From: Deltaproteobacteria bacterium
Lineage (GTDB): Bacteria > UBA10199 > GCA-002796325 > JACPFF01
Reading direction: 5' to 3'
NCBI GenBank assembly: GCA_016210045.1
Contig: JACQUX010000011.1
Span: 1 to 64,000, forward strand
DNA: 64,000 nt
Below are positions 1 to 7,600 of this stretch, in pieces. The position numbers were made by a program, and so were the translations under genes. The notes beneath the pieces are model-generated. The model was not told where the DNA came from. It saw only the letters and a program-made list of their open reading frames with translations, and did not search any database. Position 1 is the stretch's first letter; each line of letters begins with the position of its first letter.

Positions 1-1
1 C

Positions 2-80
2 CGTTAATAACTTGCATTACTATTAACGATATTATATATATTCGTTAATAAAAGAACATCTTATTATCGAATCGCTAATA
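2..80 (+). promoter_or_regulatory. Probable promoter/operator of the Fic gene with repeated CGTTAATA half-sites
   Basis: Very AT-rich leader. The half-site CGTTAATA occurs at 2-9, inverted as TATTAACG at 21-28, direct at 43-50, and as CGCTAATA at 73-80, where its last base is the A of the ATG. Positions 21-29 and 42-50 form a perfect 9-bp inverted repeat with a 12-bp AT centre. A TATTAT at 62-67 could be the -10 box, and no Shine-Dalgarno precedes the ATG, so the transcript may be leaderless. Autoregulation by the C-terminal winged helix of the Fic protein is inference. Confidence 0.5.
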
Positions 81-1222
81 TGGCTAACCAATCGAAAATT
101 CATGGGACAAATGTTAAGTGTCCGGAAGGCTATCAGGCTTATGTCCCTGATCCGCTTCCTCCACCGATAGAATGGAATGACCGGCTGGCGAGACATCTTT
201 CAGATGCTGATCGTCTCATCGGTCAGTTGGCCTCAATCGGGGCCGCCTTACCCAACCCTCATCTGTTGATTCGTCCCTTTGTCCGACGCGAAGCCGTCTT
301 GTCGAGCCGTATTGAGGGGACCCAAACTTCACTGGCGGAATTATTCGCGGATGAGGCCGGTGTGGAAACAGAGCGAGATCGGTCGGATCTCAGGGAAGTC
401 GAAAACTATGTCAAAGCCTTGGAATATGGAATCAAGCGGCTCAAAACCCTCCCTATTTCATTGCGTCTGATTTGCGAGGTTCATGAATATCTCATGAAGG
501 GCGTTCGGGGCAATATGGCTACCCCCGGAGAATTCCGGAGATCTCAAAACTGGATCGGTATTGCCGGTTGCACTTTACAAAACGCGACTTATGTTCCGCC
601 GCCTCCACACCTGCTCATTGATTGTTTGGGAGCTTTGGAAAAATTCTTTCACGAATCCGCACTCCCGCCACTCGTGACGATCGCTCTGATCCATTTGCAA
701 TTCGAGACGATTCACCCGTTTCTCGATGGAAACGGTCGCGTGGGACGCCTTCTGATTATCCTGTATCTTGTGGAGCACGGTATTTTACCATCGCCAATTT
801 TGTATCTCAGCGCCTTTTTTGAAGCCAAGCGAGATGAGTATTATGCTCATCTTCGCGCCGTAAATGAAAACGGAGACTGGGAAGGTTGGGTTGAATACTT
901 TCTCAACGGAGTCGCCCGTCAGTCAGAAGATGCTTTAAGTCGCATCAAGCGAATACAGGAAACCGTTGCGAAGTGGAAACAATCCTTTACCCGCAAGGCC
1001 GACAAGAATTGTTTGCTGTTGATTGACGATTGCATGGCGAATCCCTTTATGACCGTGAGTGGCGTGGCCAAAAAACACAAGATCGCCTTTCCTACCGCCC
1101 AGCGTGCCATCGATAAACTAGAAAAGGCGGGTGTCCTCAAACAGACGAGCGACGCAAAACGAAACCGGATTTATTGCGCTCGAAAGCTTTTGGATATCTT
1201 GGATGAGCCGGCGAAGGTGTAA
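80..1222 (+). CDS. Fic-family protein (probable AMP transferase) with C-terminal winged helix
   Basis: A 380-residue protein. The Fic core motif reads HPFLDGNGRVGR (about residue 213), with the catalytic His, the anion-binding GNG and the second Arg all present, so the active site looks intact. An upstream SSRIEGT motif (about residue 76) matches the (S/T)xxxE(G/N) inhibitory helix of class II Fic proteins, so the enzyme probably holds itself inactive. The N-terminus resembles the Fic_N domain and the last ~90 residues resemble a winged helix. Family members usually transfer AMP to a hydroxyl side chain; the target is unknown. It stands alone with no antitoxin-like partner. The start codon sits in an operator-like half-site. 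Confidence 0.9.
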   Translation: MANQSKIHGTNVKCPEGYQAYVPDPLPPPIEWNDRLARHLSDADRLIGQLASIGAALPNPHLLIRPFVRREAVLSSRIEGTQTSLAELFADEAGVETERDRSDLREVENYVKALEYGIKRLKTLPISLRLICEVHEYLMKGVRGNMATPGEFRRSQNWIGIAGCTLQNATYVPPPPHLLIDCLGALEKFFHESALPPLVTIALIHLQFETIHPFLDGNGRVGRLLIILYLVEHGILPSPILYLSAFFEAKRDEYYAHLRAVNENGDWEGWVEYFLNGVARQSEDALSRIKRIQETVAKWKQSFTRKADKNCLLLIDDCMANPFMTVSGVAKKHKIAFPTAQRAIDKLEKAGVLKQTSDAKRNRIYCARKLLDILDEPAKV

Positions 1223-1267
1223 ATTTAATACTGCGATTGTTCGAATATGACGGCTTGATTTGCTGTC

Positions 1268-1567
1268 CTAAAAAACCAGGCCAGCTCTATTAATCTTGTC
1301 CACAATCTCATTTAAATATTCTGCTTTCAGTATTTGACCATCCTCGAACTTGTTAAACGACCATTTGATCTTTATGTGTTCGAGTTTCAGGAAAACCAGT
1401 TCCACATCTTTTAAGAAGCTATTTAATGATCCTGCAGTAAGAATCGCCCCTGATTTCCAATGCGGAGACACCGGCTTGATTGCAACATCAGCCTTCTTTG
1501 CAATCTGAAAAAGGGCCTCGTGAAGGGCATGTAAGTCCGTAGCTTTTAGTACCATGCCAGTGACCAT
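1268..1567 (-). pseudogene. Hypothetical protein remnant abutting the IS3 element
   Basis: The open frame covers about 100 chromosomal residues and runs on to an ATG at 1621, but that part is insertion-sequence DNA. The protein ends normally at 1268 and has plausible composition, including a segment around WSFNKFEDGQIL followed by a helix. I do not recognise the family. I placed the start at the first chromosomal ATG (1567), preceded by GGGGG; another ATG lies at 1555. Because the IS end falls immediately upstream, the gene has probably lost its N-terminus or promoter. No continuing reading frame is seen on the other side of the IS on this strand. Confidence 0.4.
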
Positions 1568-1575
1568 CCCCCATG

Positions 1576-2403
1576 TTATGTACCAGTTTGAACCAGAGAG
1601 TCCCCGTGGTTGATGTTCCATTGTGCCGCATAGTCGGCCGGGGTCTGATAGTCCAGTGAGCTATGTGGGCGCATCTGATTGTACTCGTGACGCCAGTGCT
1701 CGATCTTGCGCTGGGCATCCGCGATGTCCGCAAACAGCTCCTGGTTCAAACATTCATCCCGGAACCGGCCATTGAATGATTCCCGGAAGGCATTTTGGAC
1801 GGGTTTGCCCGGATCAATAAAATCGAGTTGCACACCGTGTGTCGTCGCCCAATCCTCCATGGCCAAGCAGGTAAATTCTGGACCGTTATCCATGACGATG
1901 TTCGTGGGATAGCCCCGCGGTGCCGCAATGCGGTCAAGTAGAGCGATGACATGGACACCGCGAATCGATCGCGCCACGTCGATCGCCAATGCCTCCCGTG
2001 TGCAATCATCACCCAGGGTAAAACACTTGAGCTTCCGTCCGTCACGACACTGGTCATGGACAAAGTCCATGGACCAGCGTTCGTTGGGTCGCGACGGCGG
2101 TGGCATCACGAGGCGGACGTGACTCGGCCGTTTCTTCTTGCGCCGCTTGCGCAGACTCAGTCCCAGCTCACGATAATACAGCCGCTCCGTCCGTTTGTGG
2201 TTGACCACCAATCCCTCCCGTTTGCAGATCGCATGAATGATCGGGCATCCCCAGCGCACCTTGCGTTCGGCCAAGGTGCGCATGCGCACCCGTAACGCCT
2301 CGTCATGCGCGTCGCATCGCCGAGATACGTAGCGCTGACTCGACCGCGCCCTGCCGATGATCTGACAGGCCCGCCGCTCACTGGTCTGATACGTGTCCTG
2401 CAC
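1576..2403 (-). CDS. IS3-family transposase orfB (DDE integrase core)
   Basis: The frame opens at a GTG (2403) but is homologous-looking upstream: translation entering from the -1 frameshift at 2442-2448 gives [11 protein letters not shown] before [12 protein letters not shown], the usual IS3 OrfB start. An HTH_21-like region precedes the rve core. The DDE residues are visible as the Asp in WSMDFVHD, the Asp in [10 protein letters not shown] and the Glu in [15 protein letters not shown]. The C-terminal segment ends in the typical [15 protein letters not shown] motif. It is made as an OrfAB fusion through frameshifting. Confidence 0.93.
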   Translation of the reverse strand: MQDTYQTSERRACQIIGRARSSQRYVSRRCDAHDEALRVRMRTLAERKVRWGCPIIHAICKREGLVVNHKRTERLYYRELGLSLRKRRKKKRPSHVRLVMPPPSRPNERWSMDFVHDQCRDGRKLKCFTLGDDCTREALAIDVARSIRGVHVIALLDRIAAPRGYPTNIVMDNGPEFTCLAMEDWATTHGVQLDFIDPGKPVQNAFRESFNGRFRDECLNQELFADIADAQRKIEHWRHEYNQMRPHSSLDYQTPADYAAQWNINHGDSLVQTGT

Positions 2404-2435
2404 GTACCGGACCGCCTCACGCCGTGCGGCAGGCC

Positions 2436-2702
2436 TTACCAGTTTTTTGAGAGTACATCCTTCACCGCCACCAGCTCTAAGGCTTGGTCGGCGACAATCC
2501 GCTTGAGTTGCCGGTTCTCGTCGTCCAGCGCCTTGAGTCGTTTGGCATCACTCACCGTCATCCCGCCGTACTTCTTGCGCCACTCATACAGCGTGGCACT
2601 GCTCACGCCGATCTCCCGACTCAGGTCCGCCACGGTCTGCCCCGCCTCCCAACGCTGGAGCACCCCGATGATCTGCTCCTCGGTAAATCGCTTCCGTTTC
2701 AT
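2436..2702 (-). CDS. IS3-family transposase orfA (HTH, leucine-zipper)
   Basis: An 88-residue protein starting [15 protein letters not shown], with a helix-turn-helix ([19 protein letters not shown]) and a C-terminal leucine-rich segment ([17 protein letters not shown]). It is typical of IS3-type OrfA, which binds the terminal repeats and joins to OrfB by frameshifting. It stops TAA at 2436-2438, just after the slippery heptamer. Confidence 0.92.
   Translation of the reverse strand: MKRKRFTEEQIIGVLQRWEAGQTVADLSREIGVSSATLYEWRKKYGGMTVSDAKRLKALDDENRQLKRIVADQALELVAVKDVLSKNW
2442..2448 (-). other. Programmed -1 frameshift heptamer A_AAA_AAC of the IS3 element
   Basis: The minus strand reads TCA AAA AAC TGG TAA at the end of orfA, a perfect X_XXY_YYZ slippery heptamer. 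Slipping back one base gives CTG GTA AGG CCT GCC and enters the orfB frame directly. This is the standard route to the OrfAB transposase in IS3 elements. Confidence 0.85.
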
Positions 2703-2763
2703 CTGTCCTCCTTGCCCATGCTGGGCGTTTAGTGGGGACCGATTCTGGTGGCAACTGGACTAG

Positions 2764-2929
2764 TTTGTGGGGGGAAGGTCAAACTCATGAAGCGCCCAAG
2801 GTCATTAACCATCCTCCGGCAAACTGGAATCTGAAATTCGACCGGTTAGCAAAAGAATGCGGGCTTGATTGCGATCTCGCCAAGGCGTTTGAACAAGTCG
2901 ACGCGTTTATCAGCGGGCTTCAGCGATAA
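2764..2929 (+). pseudogene. C-terminal gene fragment to the right of the IS3 element
   Basis: After the IS end a plus-strand frame encodes about 50 residues, ending LAKAFEQVDAFISGLQR, with a TAA stop at 2927-2929. The composition is protein-like, with an amphipathic helical end, but the start codon available at 2732 is IS sequence. This is probably the 3' end of a gene cut by the insertion or a linked deletion. I find no matching 5' part on the plus strand left of the IS. Family unknown. Confidence 0.35.
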
Positions 2930-3016
2930 ATTGTTCCTGCGATCCAGGGCGGCCTATTTTCTGACAAATGCAGTTATCCACTGTCCATCCGGCTTAGGGG
3001 GGATGGAGGGTGGAGA

Positions 3017-3604
3017 TTATTGAAACACCGTACCAATATCGACGCCTGTTTTGTTCTTGGTCACTGCAGTAATAATATATCGACCAGAGGGCGCGGGAAT
3101 CGTCACTGTGTAAAAATTATCGGTCTGCAGTTCACTCTGAACCATTCCACCGCCAGTAACTGTCAGAACATTCCCATCGGGTAGCGTTGTGTGTCGAGGA
3201 CCAGCTTCTACGGAAGCCTGTCTTAGTCCCTCTGCTTTGATTGTCACAACCAATTTGCCTGCATAAGGGGCATTCATTTCAACCGTACGAATCAGATTGT
3301 GTGTGCTGTCTGCATTATCTGAATACTTTTCCTCAATTGTTCTGAGTGCAGGGAGTTGCGGTTTATTGAAATTGTATTCGTATTTGTTCCCAGCCACATT
3401 GTCACCACTCCCAGTATGGCTCTGATTTGTTGGGACCGGTGATACTGGAGCGGATGGCTCTGCGGATTTATCTGAGGCCATAGTTGTTTTGTCCTTATCA
3501 ATTTGCTTTCCGAAATACCATGAGCCGTATCCCCCGAGAATAGCCACAATCGATCCGATAGCAGCCGCAATTTTGCAGGCTGTTAGCCAACCTTCTGGTC
3601 CCAT
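3017..3604 (-). CDS. Hypothetical membrane-anchored protein with GSGDNVAGNK motif
   Basis: The best start is the ATG at 3604, which has GGAGAG 6 nt upstream; the longer GTG frame from 3631 has no such site. Residues ~8-30 form one transmembrane helix (ACKIAAAIGSIVAILGGYGSW). A Ser/Pro-rich linker follows, then SHTGSGDNVAGNKYEYN and a C-terminal region of about 110 residues rich in beta-type sequence (KLVVTIKAEG, YTVTIPAPSGRYIITAV). The GSGDNVAG(D/N)K motif resembles a sequence common in bacterial proteins carrying effector-associated or TIR/NACHT modules, but no enzymatic domain is visible here. Lower GC than the core genes. Function unknown. Confidence 0.6.
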   Translation of the reverse strand: MGPEGWLTACKIAAAIGSIVAILGGYGSWYFGKQIDKDKTTMASDKSAEPSAPVSPVPTNQSHTGSGDNVAGNKYEYNFNKPQLPALRTIEEKYSDNADSTHNLIRTVEMNAPYAGKLVVTIKAEGLRQASVEAGPRHTTLPDGNVLTVTGGGMVQSELQTDNFYTVTIPAPSGRYIITAVTKNKTGVDIGTVFQ

Positions 3605-3665
3605 ATTTCTCTCCGTACAAAAATTAGTCACCGGCGACTCAAATACGCTACCGGTGACTCATTTG

Positions 3666-3740
3666 CGTCCCCAGCGGGATTCGAACCCGCGTCTTCACCG
3701 TGAAAGGGTGGTGTCCTGGGCCGGGCTAGACGATGGGGAC
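3666..3740 (-). tRNA. tRNA-Glu (anticodon TTC)
   Basis: On the minus strand the 7-bp acceptor stem is GTCCCCA paired with TGGGGAC, the T arm contains GGTTCGAATCC, and the anticodon loop CTTTCAC gives TTC (Glu). The discriminator base is G. No CCA is encoded; the sequence continues CAAA. The 5' part is duplicated upstream (see the repeat at 3721-3972). Confidence 0.93.
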
Positions 3741-3972
3741 GTTACGCTATTTCATTCTCCTGTGCCACTCTGGCTGCCTTGCCTGCTGCGCCCTCACGGG
3801 CGCATGTCCTGGGGCCCTCCGGCTCACGCCTCCGGGCACTTCCTCGTCGTCCCACGCTCCGCGTGGGAACCCCGACTCGGTCGCCGGGCTAGACGATGGG
3901 GACGTTACTCTACTTCATTCTCCTGTGCCGCTCTGGCTGCCTTGCCTGCTGCGCCCTCGCGGGCGCATGTCT
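3721..3972. repeat. Direct duplication of the tRNA-Glu 5' half and its upstream region
   Basis: About 80 bp at 3721-3801 (5' end of tRNA-Glu plus upstream sequence through CTCACGGGCGCATGTC) is repeated with few changes at 3884-3972 (CTCGCGGGCGCATGTC). The two copies are separated by ~80 bp containing a short palindrome, CCCACGC-TCC-GCGTGGG, at 3851-3867. The stretch 3741-4046 holds no convincing protein gene; the open frames across it are tRNA and repeat artefacts. Confidence 0.8.
3884..3903 (-). pseudogene. Truncated tRNA-Glu copy (5' end only)
   Basis: These 20 bases repeat the 5' end of the intact tRNA-Glu exactly (GTCCCCATCGTCTAGCCCGG on the minus strand) and then diverge before the anticodon arm. 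It cannot fold into a tRNA. It is best read as the remnant of a tandem tRNA-Glu duplication. Confidence 0.65.
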
Positions 3973-4046
3973 TTGAAAAACTTGCGCGCTGCTACCATAG
4001 TCGTTCCGGCTCGGCAAGTTTGGAGTGGGCCCTCGCGATAAAAAAT

Positions 4047-4081
4047 AAAAACCGCGCCGGCTAGGCCGACGCGGTTTTTTT
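4047..4081 (-). terminator. Rho-independent terminator, probably bidirectional, after the cold-shock gene
   Basis: A GC-rich stem (ACCGCG / CGCGGT with further internal pairing) is flanked by an A run on one side and seven T on the other. It lies 25 bp after the stop of the minus-strand cold-shock gene, and the A-rich side gives a U tract for that direction. Confidence 0.8.
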
Positions 4082-4105
4082 ACGCATCATCAGAATAAGT
4101 CTGAC

Positions 4106-4318
4106 TTAGCCGACGGCAACAACTTCGGTCGCGTGTTCGCCCTTGGGGCCTTGGCCGATATTGAACTCGACTTTTTGGCCTTCGGAGAGGGACTTAAACC
4201 CTTCCGCGATGATGTTGGAATGGTGGACGAAAAGGTCTTTTCCGCCACTATCCGGGGTAATAAAGCCGTACCCCTTGCTGTCATTGAACCACTTAACGGT
4301 TCCGGTCTGTTTGGACAT
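4106..4318 (-). CDS. Cold-shock protein, CspA family
   Basis: A 70-residue single cold-shock domain. RNP1 is KGYGFI and RNP2 is LFVHHS; the protein starts [15 protein letters not shown], as in the CspA/CspE/CapB group. It is a five-stranded beta-barrel that binds single-stranded RNA or DNA as an RNA chaperone or antiterminator. A strong AAGGAGG sits 5 nt before the ATG and a clear terminator follows the stop, so it is monocistronic. The sequence does not show whether it is cold-induced. Confidence 0.95.
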   Translation of the reverse strand: MSKQTGTVKWFNDSKGYGFITPDSGGKDLFVHHSNIIAEGFKSLSEGQKVEFNIGQGPKGEHATEVVAVG

Positions 4319-4502
4319 GATGTCCTCCTTGTAGTGCTGTAGTTTGCTTAAGATTTGACAGGATCACTAGTGGACAACTCCTGGCCTTCCTCGCAAGTCC
4401 TACAACGGTTGATGCGCGCCTCTTACATGAATCCCCACTGGTTGGCAAGCCCTGAATAATGAAAAAGCTGAGTGCCATCAGTCTCCACGCCCGGATATTG
4501 CC

Positions 4503-4530
4503 TTGCGTTCCTCAGGGATGCCTCTATATA
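4503..4530 (+). promoter_or_regulatory. Candidate sigma-70 promoter of the coiled-coil lipoprotein gene
   Basis: TTGCGT at 4503-4508 and TATATA at 4525-4530 are spaced by 16 nt, 46 nt before the ATG at 4577. An AAAGGA ribosome-binding site lies between them and the start. Sequence match only. Confidence 0.45.
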
Positions 4531-4576
4531 AAGCGCTGCGTTATCAATGGCTTTAACGTCACAGAAAGGACGACCC

Positions 4577-6940
4577 ATGCGCACGACCCCCTGGATTCGG
4601 GTACTTGCTCTCGTCATGCCACTCGCCATTCTCGGCTGCGAAGACACGGCTGAAGGGCCTACGGCGACACCCCCTCCACTCCCCACTACGAACCAAACTC
4701 CTGAAAATTCGAGCCTGCCACCGACAACGCCGCAGCTGCAATTGCGCGCCACGTTCGACAGTTTTTACCCGATGCAACTCGACTATGCGGTCTTTTATTC
4801 GGATGCACAGCCGGCAGTCACTCCACTCCTCAGCCCTAGCTCGACGCTGCACGAAGCGGTGGAGCTCTATGGCAAGATGCTGACCGGCAATTTTTTCGTG
4901 CGCTATTGTGAAGACGCGCAGTGCGCCAAGGTGACCGCCATCGAAAAGGCCACGGTCGTCACGCCGCTCCCGGCCGGTATCACCAAGAATGAGGATGGCA
5001 GCTATGCGATCAAGCCGACGGCCAAAATGTACGACGCCCCATTGCCGCTCTATCCGGAATTCACACTCTCCGTCAGCAGTCTCCCACAGAGTCCATTTTA
5101 TGCCGACCTCTTCTTCGACACCGCCGTCGGCACTCCGTGTAAGACGGAAGCGCCCGTCGACTGCGCGACGTTGTTCGATACGCGCCCCACGGCACTCAGC
5201 GCGGGCGGTCGGTACGACGGGGAGCCACCCACACTGAGCGTCTTCAATCCGAAGGCACATCGGCCATTTTTGGTCCAAGCACGGTCGGAAGGCATCACAA
5301 CGGTGCAGCCGTTGTTCCACTTCTCGCATATCGTCGGCTTGTTGGAGTGTAACACAACTATCAGCTGTCTCAGTCAACACGCCGTAGCGTCAACGACTCC
5401 GTCGCCAGACGATGCCACGACACCAGAAACCAAACAGCCACCAACCGACACCACGGCTCCAGCAACGCCCGCCGGCACCGCCACGGCAACACCGGTGGCT
5501 CCGACCGACGGAAAATTGGCCGATGCCGCACATTCGGCAACGCCTGCAGCGTTGGAACCGGCACCAACCAATGACGGCACGGACACCGCTGCAACCCCGA
5601 CGACTCCGAGCAGCCCTCCTGCCGCGGGTGAACCAACGGCCCCAACAGCGCCCAACGATCCTCAGCCGGGTGATGACACGAATGCCGGCACTAAGAAACC
5701 AACACCAGGGATTGACGTCGTACCACCCGCTGGCATGCCACCCTCGAAACTTCCGCGTGCTGGCGCGGGCACTGCACCGAAGGCGCCGAAGCGCGCCGGT
5801 CAGCCGGGGACCGACAACGCACGCGCCCCAACTGGTACTCCAGCCGACGATGATGACGACAACACCGACAAACCACCGCGCGGAGGGACGCGAAAGCCCC
5901 CCATCAAGCTTGACCCAACCACGGTCGGGCGCATCGGAGGAAACAACAAAGTCCCGCCTCCATCGATCCTGAAAGTGTTACTCGATTTGGACTTGGCACG
6001 CGCCGGTCAAGGTCCAACCCGGACGGGCAGCAGTTCCAGTAGCAGCAGCTCGGGCGGGCAGACAGAGAAGCCGTCGGGAGGCTCCACCTCGTCTTCTACA
6101 TCCTCCTCTGGCCGTGGCGGGGAGGCAGTGGAACCGATGATCTTCTTGACCGGCACACTCGTCACCTTACTCCCGGCCAAATTCACGATCGATTGGGAGG
6201 CCGTGCAGCAAGTGACGGAGGCCATCGAGAAGGAGAAGGCGGAGGCGCAGGCCAAGGCCAAGGCGGCGCTTGAGAAGGTTCAGCAGACGGTCGAGGATCT
6301 CAAAAATAACACGGATGTGAAGACGGCGTTGAATGAGGCCAAAGGGAAAGCCGATGAAGTGATGAAACAGTGGGTGCCCTACTTGCAAACCCAGATAGCG
6401 AACTGCACAGACCCGGAAAATGTGTGTAGCCTCGAGATAGTCAAGGATTATATCGAGAAAGTAAAGAGCCAAGCCGGGACGGCGAAGATGAAGATGGACG
6501 GGGCGCTCGGGAAGTTCAACGCCGTCAAGGCCGAGCTGGAAGGCGCGATTGCCGAGGCTCAATCGGCAGTCGAGACCGCGATGGGCACGGTGCAATCGGC
6601 CGTCGATGAAGCCAACCAACAGATCGACGCCGCGATGCAAGAGATCAATAATCTGGTGAGCTCGATCCAAGGCGAGATTGCGAGCCTGAAGCAACAATTC
6701 GAAGAGACGATTACGAATACGTTGAGCCAGATCGCGTCGGTCCAGAAAACGGTAGAAGACGCGATTGCCAGTGCGGCGAAAGAGGCTGCGAAGCTCGAGG
6801 AGAAAGCCAAGAAAGAATACGAGGCGTGGAAAAAAGAGGCCGAGGACGCGTGGGGCTCCGTAAAAGAGGCGGCCAGTGGCGTCAAGGACACGTTCGACGA
6901 GATCGTCGGCTCGTTCGGCGGTTTGGGCGATCTCTTTTAA
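4577..6940 (+). CDS. Large lipoprotein with Pro/Thr-rich linker and C-terminal coiled coil
   Basis: Start at 4577 (MRTTPWIRVLALVM), supported by AAAGGA upstream; an in-frame ATG at 4547 is less likely. About 787 residues. The lipobox LAILGC (mature Cys ~21) predicts a lipid-anchored exported protein. Residues ~55-270 look like a folded beta-rich domain with paired cysteines. Next come ~250 residues of low-complexity Pro/Thr/Ala linker and poly-Ser (around residue 485), then ~270 residues of Ala/Glu/Lys/Gln-rich sequence that should form a long coiled coil (GTVQSAVDEANQQIDAAMQE). I recognise no named family. A long spacer plus coiled coil suggests an envelope-spanning or surface stalk protein; that is inference. 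Confidence 0.75.
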   Translation: MRTTPWIRVLALVMPLAILGCEDTAEGPTATPPPLPTTNQTPENSSLPPTTPQLQLRATFDSFYPMQLDYAVFYSDAQPAVTPLLSPSSTLHEAVELYGKMLTGNFFVRYCEDAQCAKVTAIEKATVVTPLPAGITKNEDGSYAIKPTAKMYDAPLPLYPEFTLSVSSLPQSPFYADLFFDTAVGTPCKTEAPVDCATLFDTRPTALSAGGRYDGEPPTLSVFNPKAHRPFLVQARSEGITTVQPLFHFSHIVGLLECNTTISCLSQHAVASTTPSPDDATTPETKQPPTDTTAPATPAGTATATPVAPTDGKLADAAHSATPAALEPAPTNDGTDTAATPTTPSSPPAAGEPTAPTAPNDPQPGDDTNAGTKKPTPGIDVVPPAGMPPSKLPRAGAGTAPKAPKRAGQPGTDNARAPTGTPADDDDDNTDKPPRGGTRKPPIKLDPTTVGRIGGNNKVPPPSILKVLLDLDLARAGQGPTRTGSSSSSSSSGGQTEKPSGGSTSSSTSSSGRGGEAVEPMIFLTGTLVTLLPAKFTIDWEAVQQVTEAIEKEKAEAQAKAKAALEKVQQTVEDLKNNTDVKTALNEAKGKADEVMKQWVPYLQTQIANCTDPENVCSLEIVKDYIEKVKSQAGTAKMKMDGALGKFNAVKAELEGAIAEAQSAVETAMGTVQSAVDEANQQIDAAMQEINNLVSSIQGEIASLKQQFEETITNTLSQIASVQKTVEDAIASAAKEAAKLEEKAKKEYEAWKKEAEDAWGSVKEAASGVKDTFDEIVGSFGGLGDLF

Positions 6941-6962
6941 CGGCGCGACGGCACGAATTCCG

Positions 6963-6991
6963 TTGCCCTGGCTCGGCGTGATCCCTACAAT
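6963..6991 (+). promoter_or_regulatory. Probable promoter of ruvA giving a leaderless transcript
   Basis: TTGCCC at 6963-6968 and TACAAT at 6986-6991 are spaced by exactly 17 nt. The usual start 6-7 nt after the -10 box falls on the A of the ruvA ATG at 6998. No Shine-Dalgarno is present before that ATG, which fits leaderless initiation. Confidence 0.6.
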
Positions 6992-6997
6992 GCGCGC

Positions 6998-7600
6998 ATG
7001 ATTGCATTGTTGACGGGGCTGCTGGCGACACTCGAAGAGGATCACGTCATCATCGATGTCCAAGGCGTCGGATATCAAGCGCTCGTCTCGGCCCAAACGG
7101 CCAAATGTCTGCCGCAGCCCGGCGCCACGGTGCGGCTCTACATTCATACGCATGTGCGCGAAGATCAACTCTGCTTGTTCGGCTTTGCCACGCGAGAGGA
7201 ACGGGCGCTGTTTCAACGGCTGTTGGCCGTCTCCGGGATCGGGCCGAAGTCGGCGCTGGCGCTGCTCTCCGGACTCTCCACGCCCGATTTAGTGCAGGCC
7301 GTGATCGGCGAAGACGCGCGACAGTTAGCGACCATTCCAGGAATCGGCAAGAAAACTGCGGAACGGATCGTGATCGACTTGCGGGATCGACTGTTGAAAG
7401 ACCAGGTGTTGGTCAATCTCCCATCCGCGGGCACCGACCGATCGACCGGCATCAACCACGATGCGTTGTCGGCGCTGTTGAACTTGGGCTATGCCCGACA
7501 AGTGGCCGAGCCCGCGGTGCGCACGGCGCAACAACGCAGCCACGGGGCCACGTTGAGCGGGCTGATTCGTGAGGCGTTGAAGGAATTGGCAACCCGATGA
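6998..7600 (+). CDS. ruvA: Holliday junction branch migration protein RuvA
   Basis: 200 residues, the normal length. The N-terminal OB domain starts [27 protein letters not shown]. The helix-hairpin-helix DNA-binding motifs are [18 protein letters not shown] and [19 protein letters not shown], and the C-terminal domain III that contacts RuvB follows. RuvA tetramers hold the Holliday junction flat while RuvB drives branch migration. The stop overlaps the ruvB start (ATGA at 7597), so the two are translationally coupled. ruvC is not in the window. Confidence 0.97.
   Translation: MIALLTGLLATLEEDHVIIDVQGVGYQALVSAQTAKCLPQPGATVRLYIHTHVREDQLCLFGFATREERALFQRLLAVSGIGPKSALALLSGLSTPDLVQAVIGEDARQLATIPGIGKKTAERIVIDLRDRLLKDQVLVNLPSAGTDRSTGINHDALSALLNLGYARQVAEPAVRTAQQRSHGATLSGLIREALKELATR

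Larger units (their letters stand above)
1576..2763 (-). mobile_element. IS3-family insertion sequence (orfA/orfB)
   Basis: An element of about 1.18 kb with the two-frame IS3 organisation on the minus strand. The ends carry imperfect inverted repeats: CCAGTTTGAACCAGA near 1583 matches CCAGTTGCCACCAGA read inward from about 2758, each followed by GGTCCCC or AGTCCCC. The exact ends are uncertain by a few bases; the orfB stop lies at the extreme left edge. I could not identify a convincing 3-4 bp target duplication. Both reading frames and the DDE residues are intact, so it may still be active. Confidence 0.88.

Noticed and set aside
80-1222. Fic as part of a toxin-antitoxin pair
   Set aside because: The inhibitory motif is inside the protein and there is no small antitoxin gene beside it.
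1576-2763. IS element regarded as broken because orfA and orfB are in different frames
   Set aside because: The A_AAA_AAC slippery heptamer at 2442-2448 explains the two frames; this is the normal IS3 organisation.
6167-7216. Long minus-strand open frame (349 codons) opposite the coiled-coil lipoprotein and ruvA
   Set aside because: It is the antisense of two well-supported plus-strand genes; the composition (many Leu, Arg, His) is typical of a shadow frame and no motif is seen.
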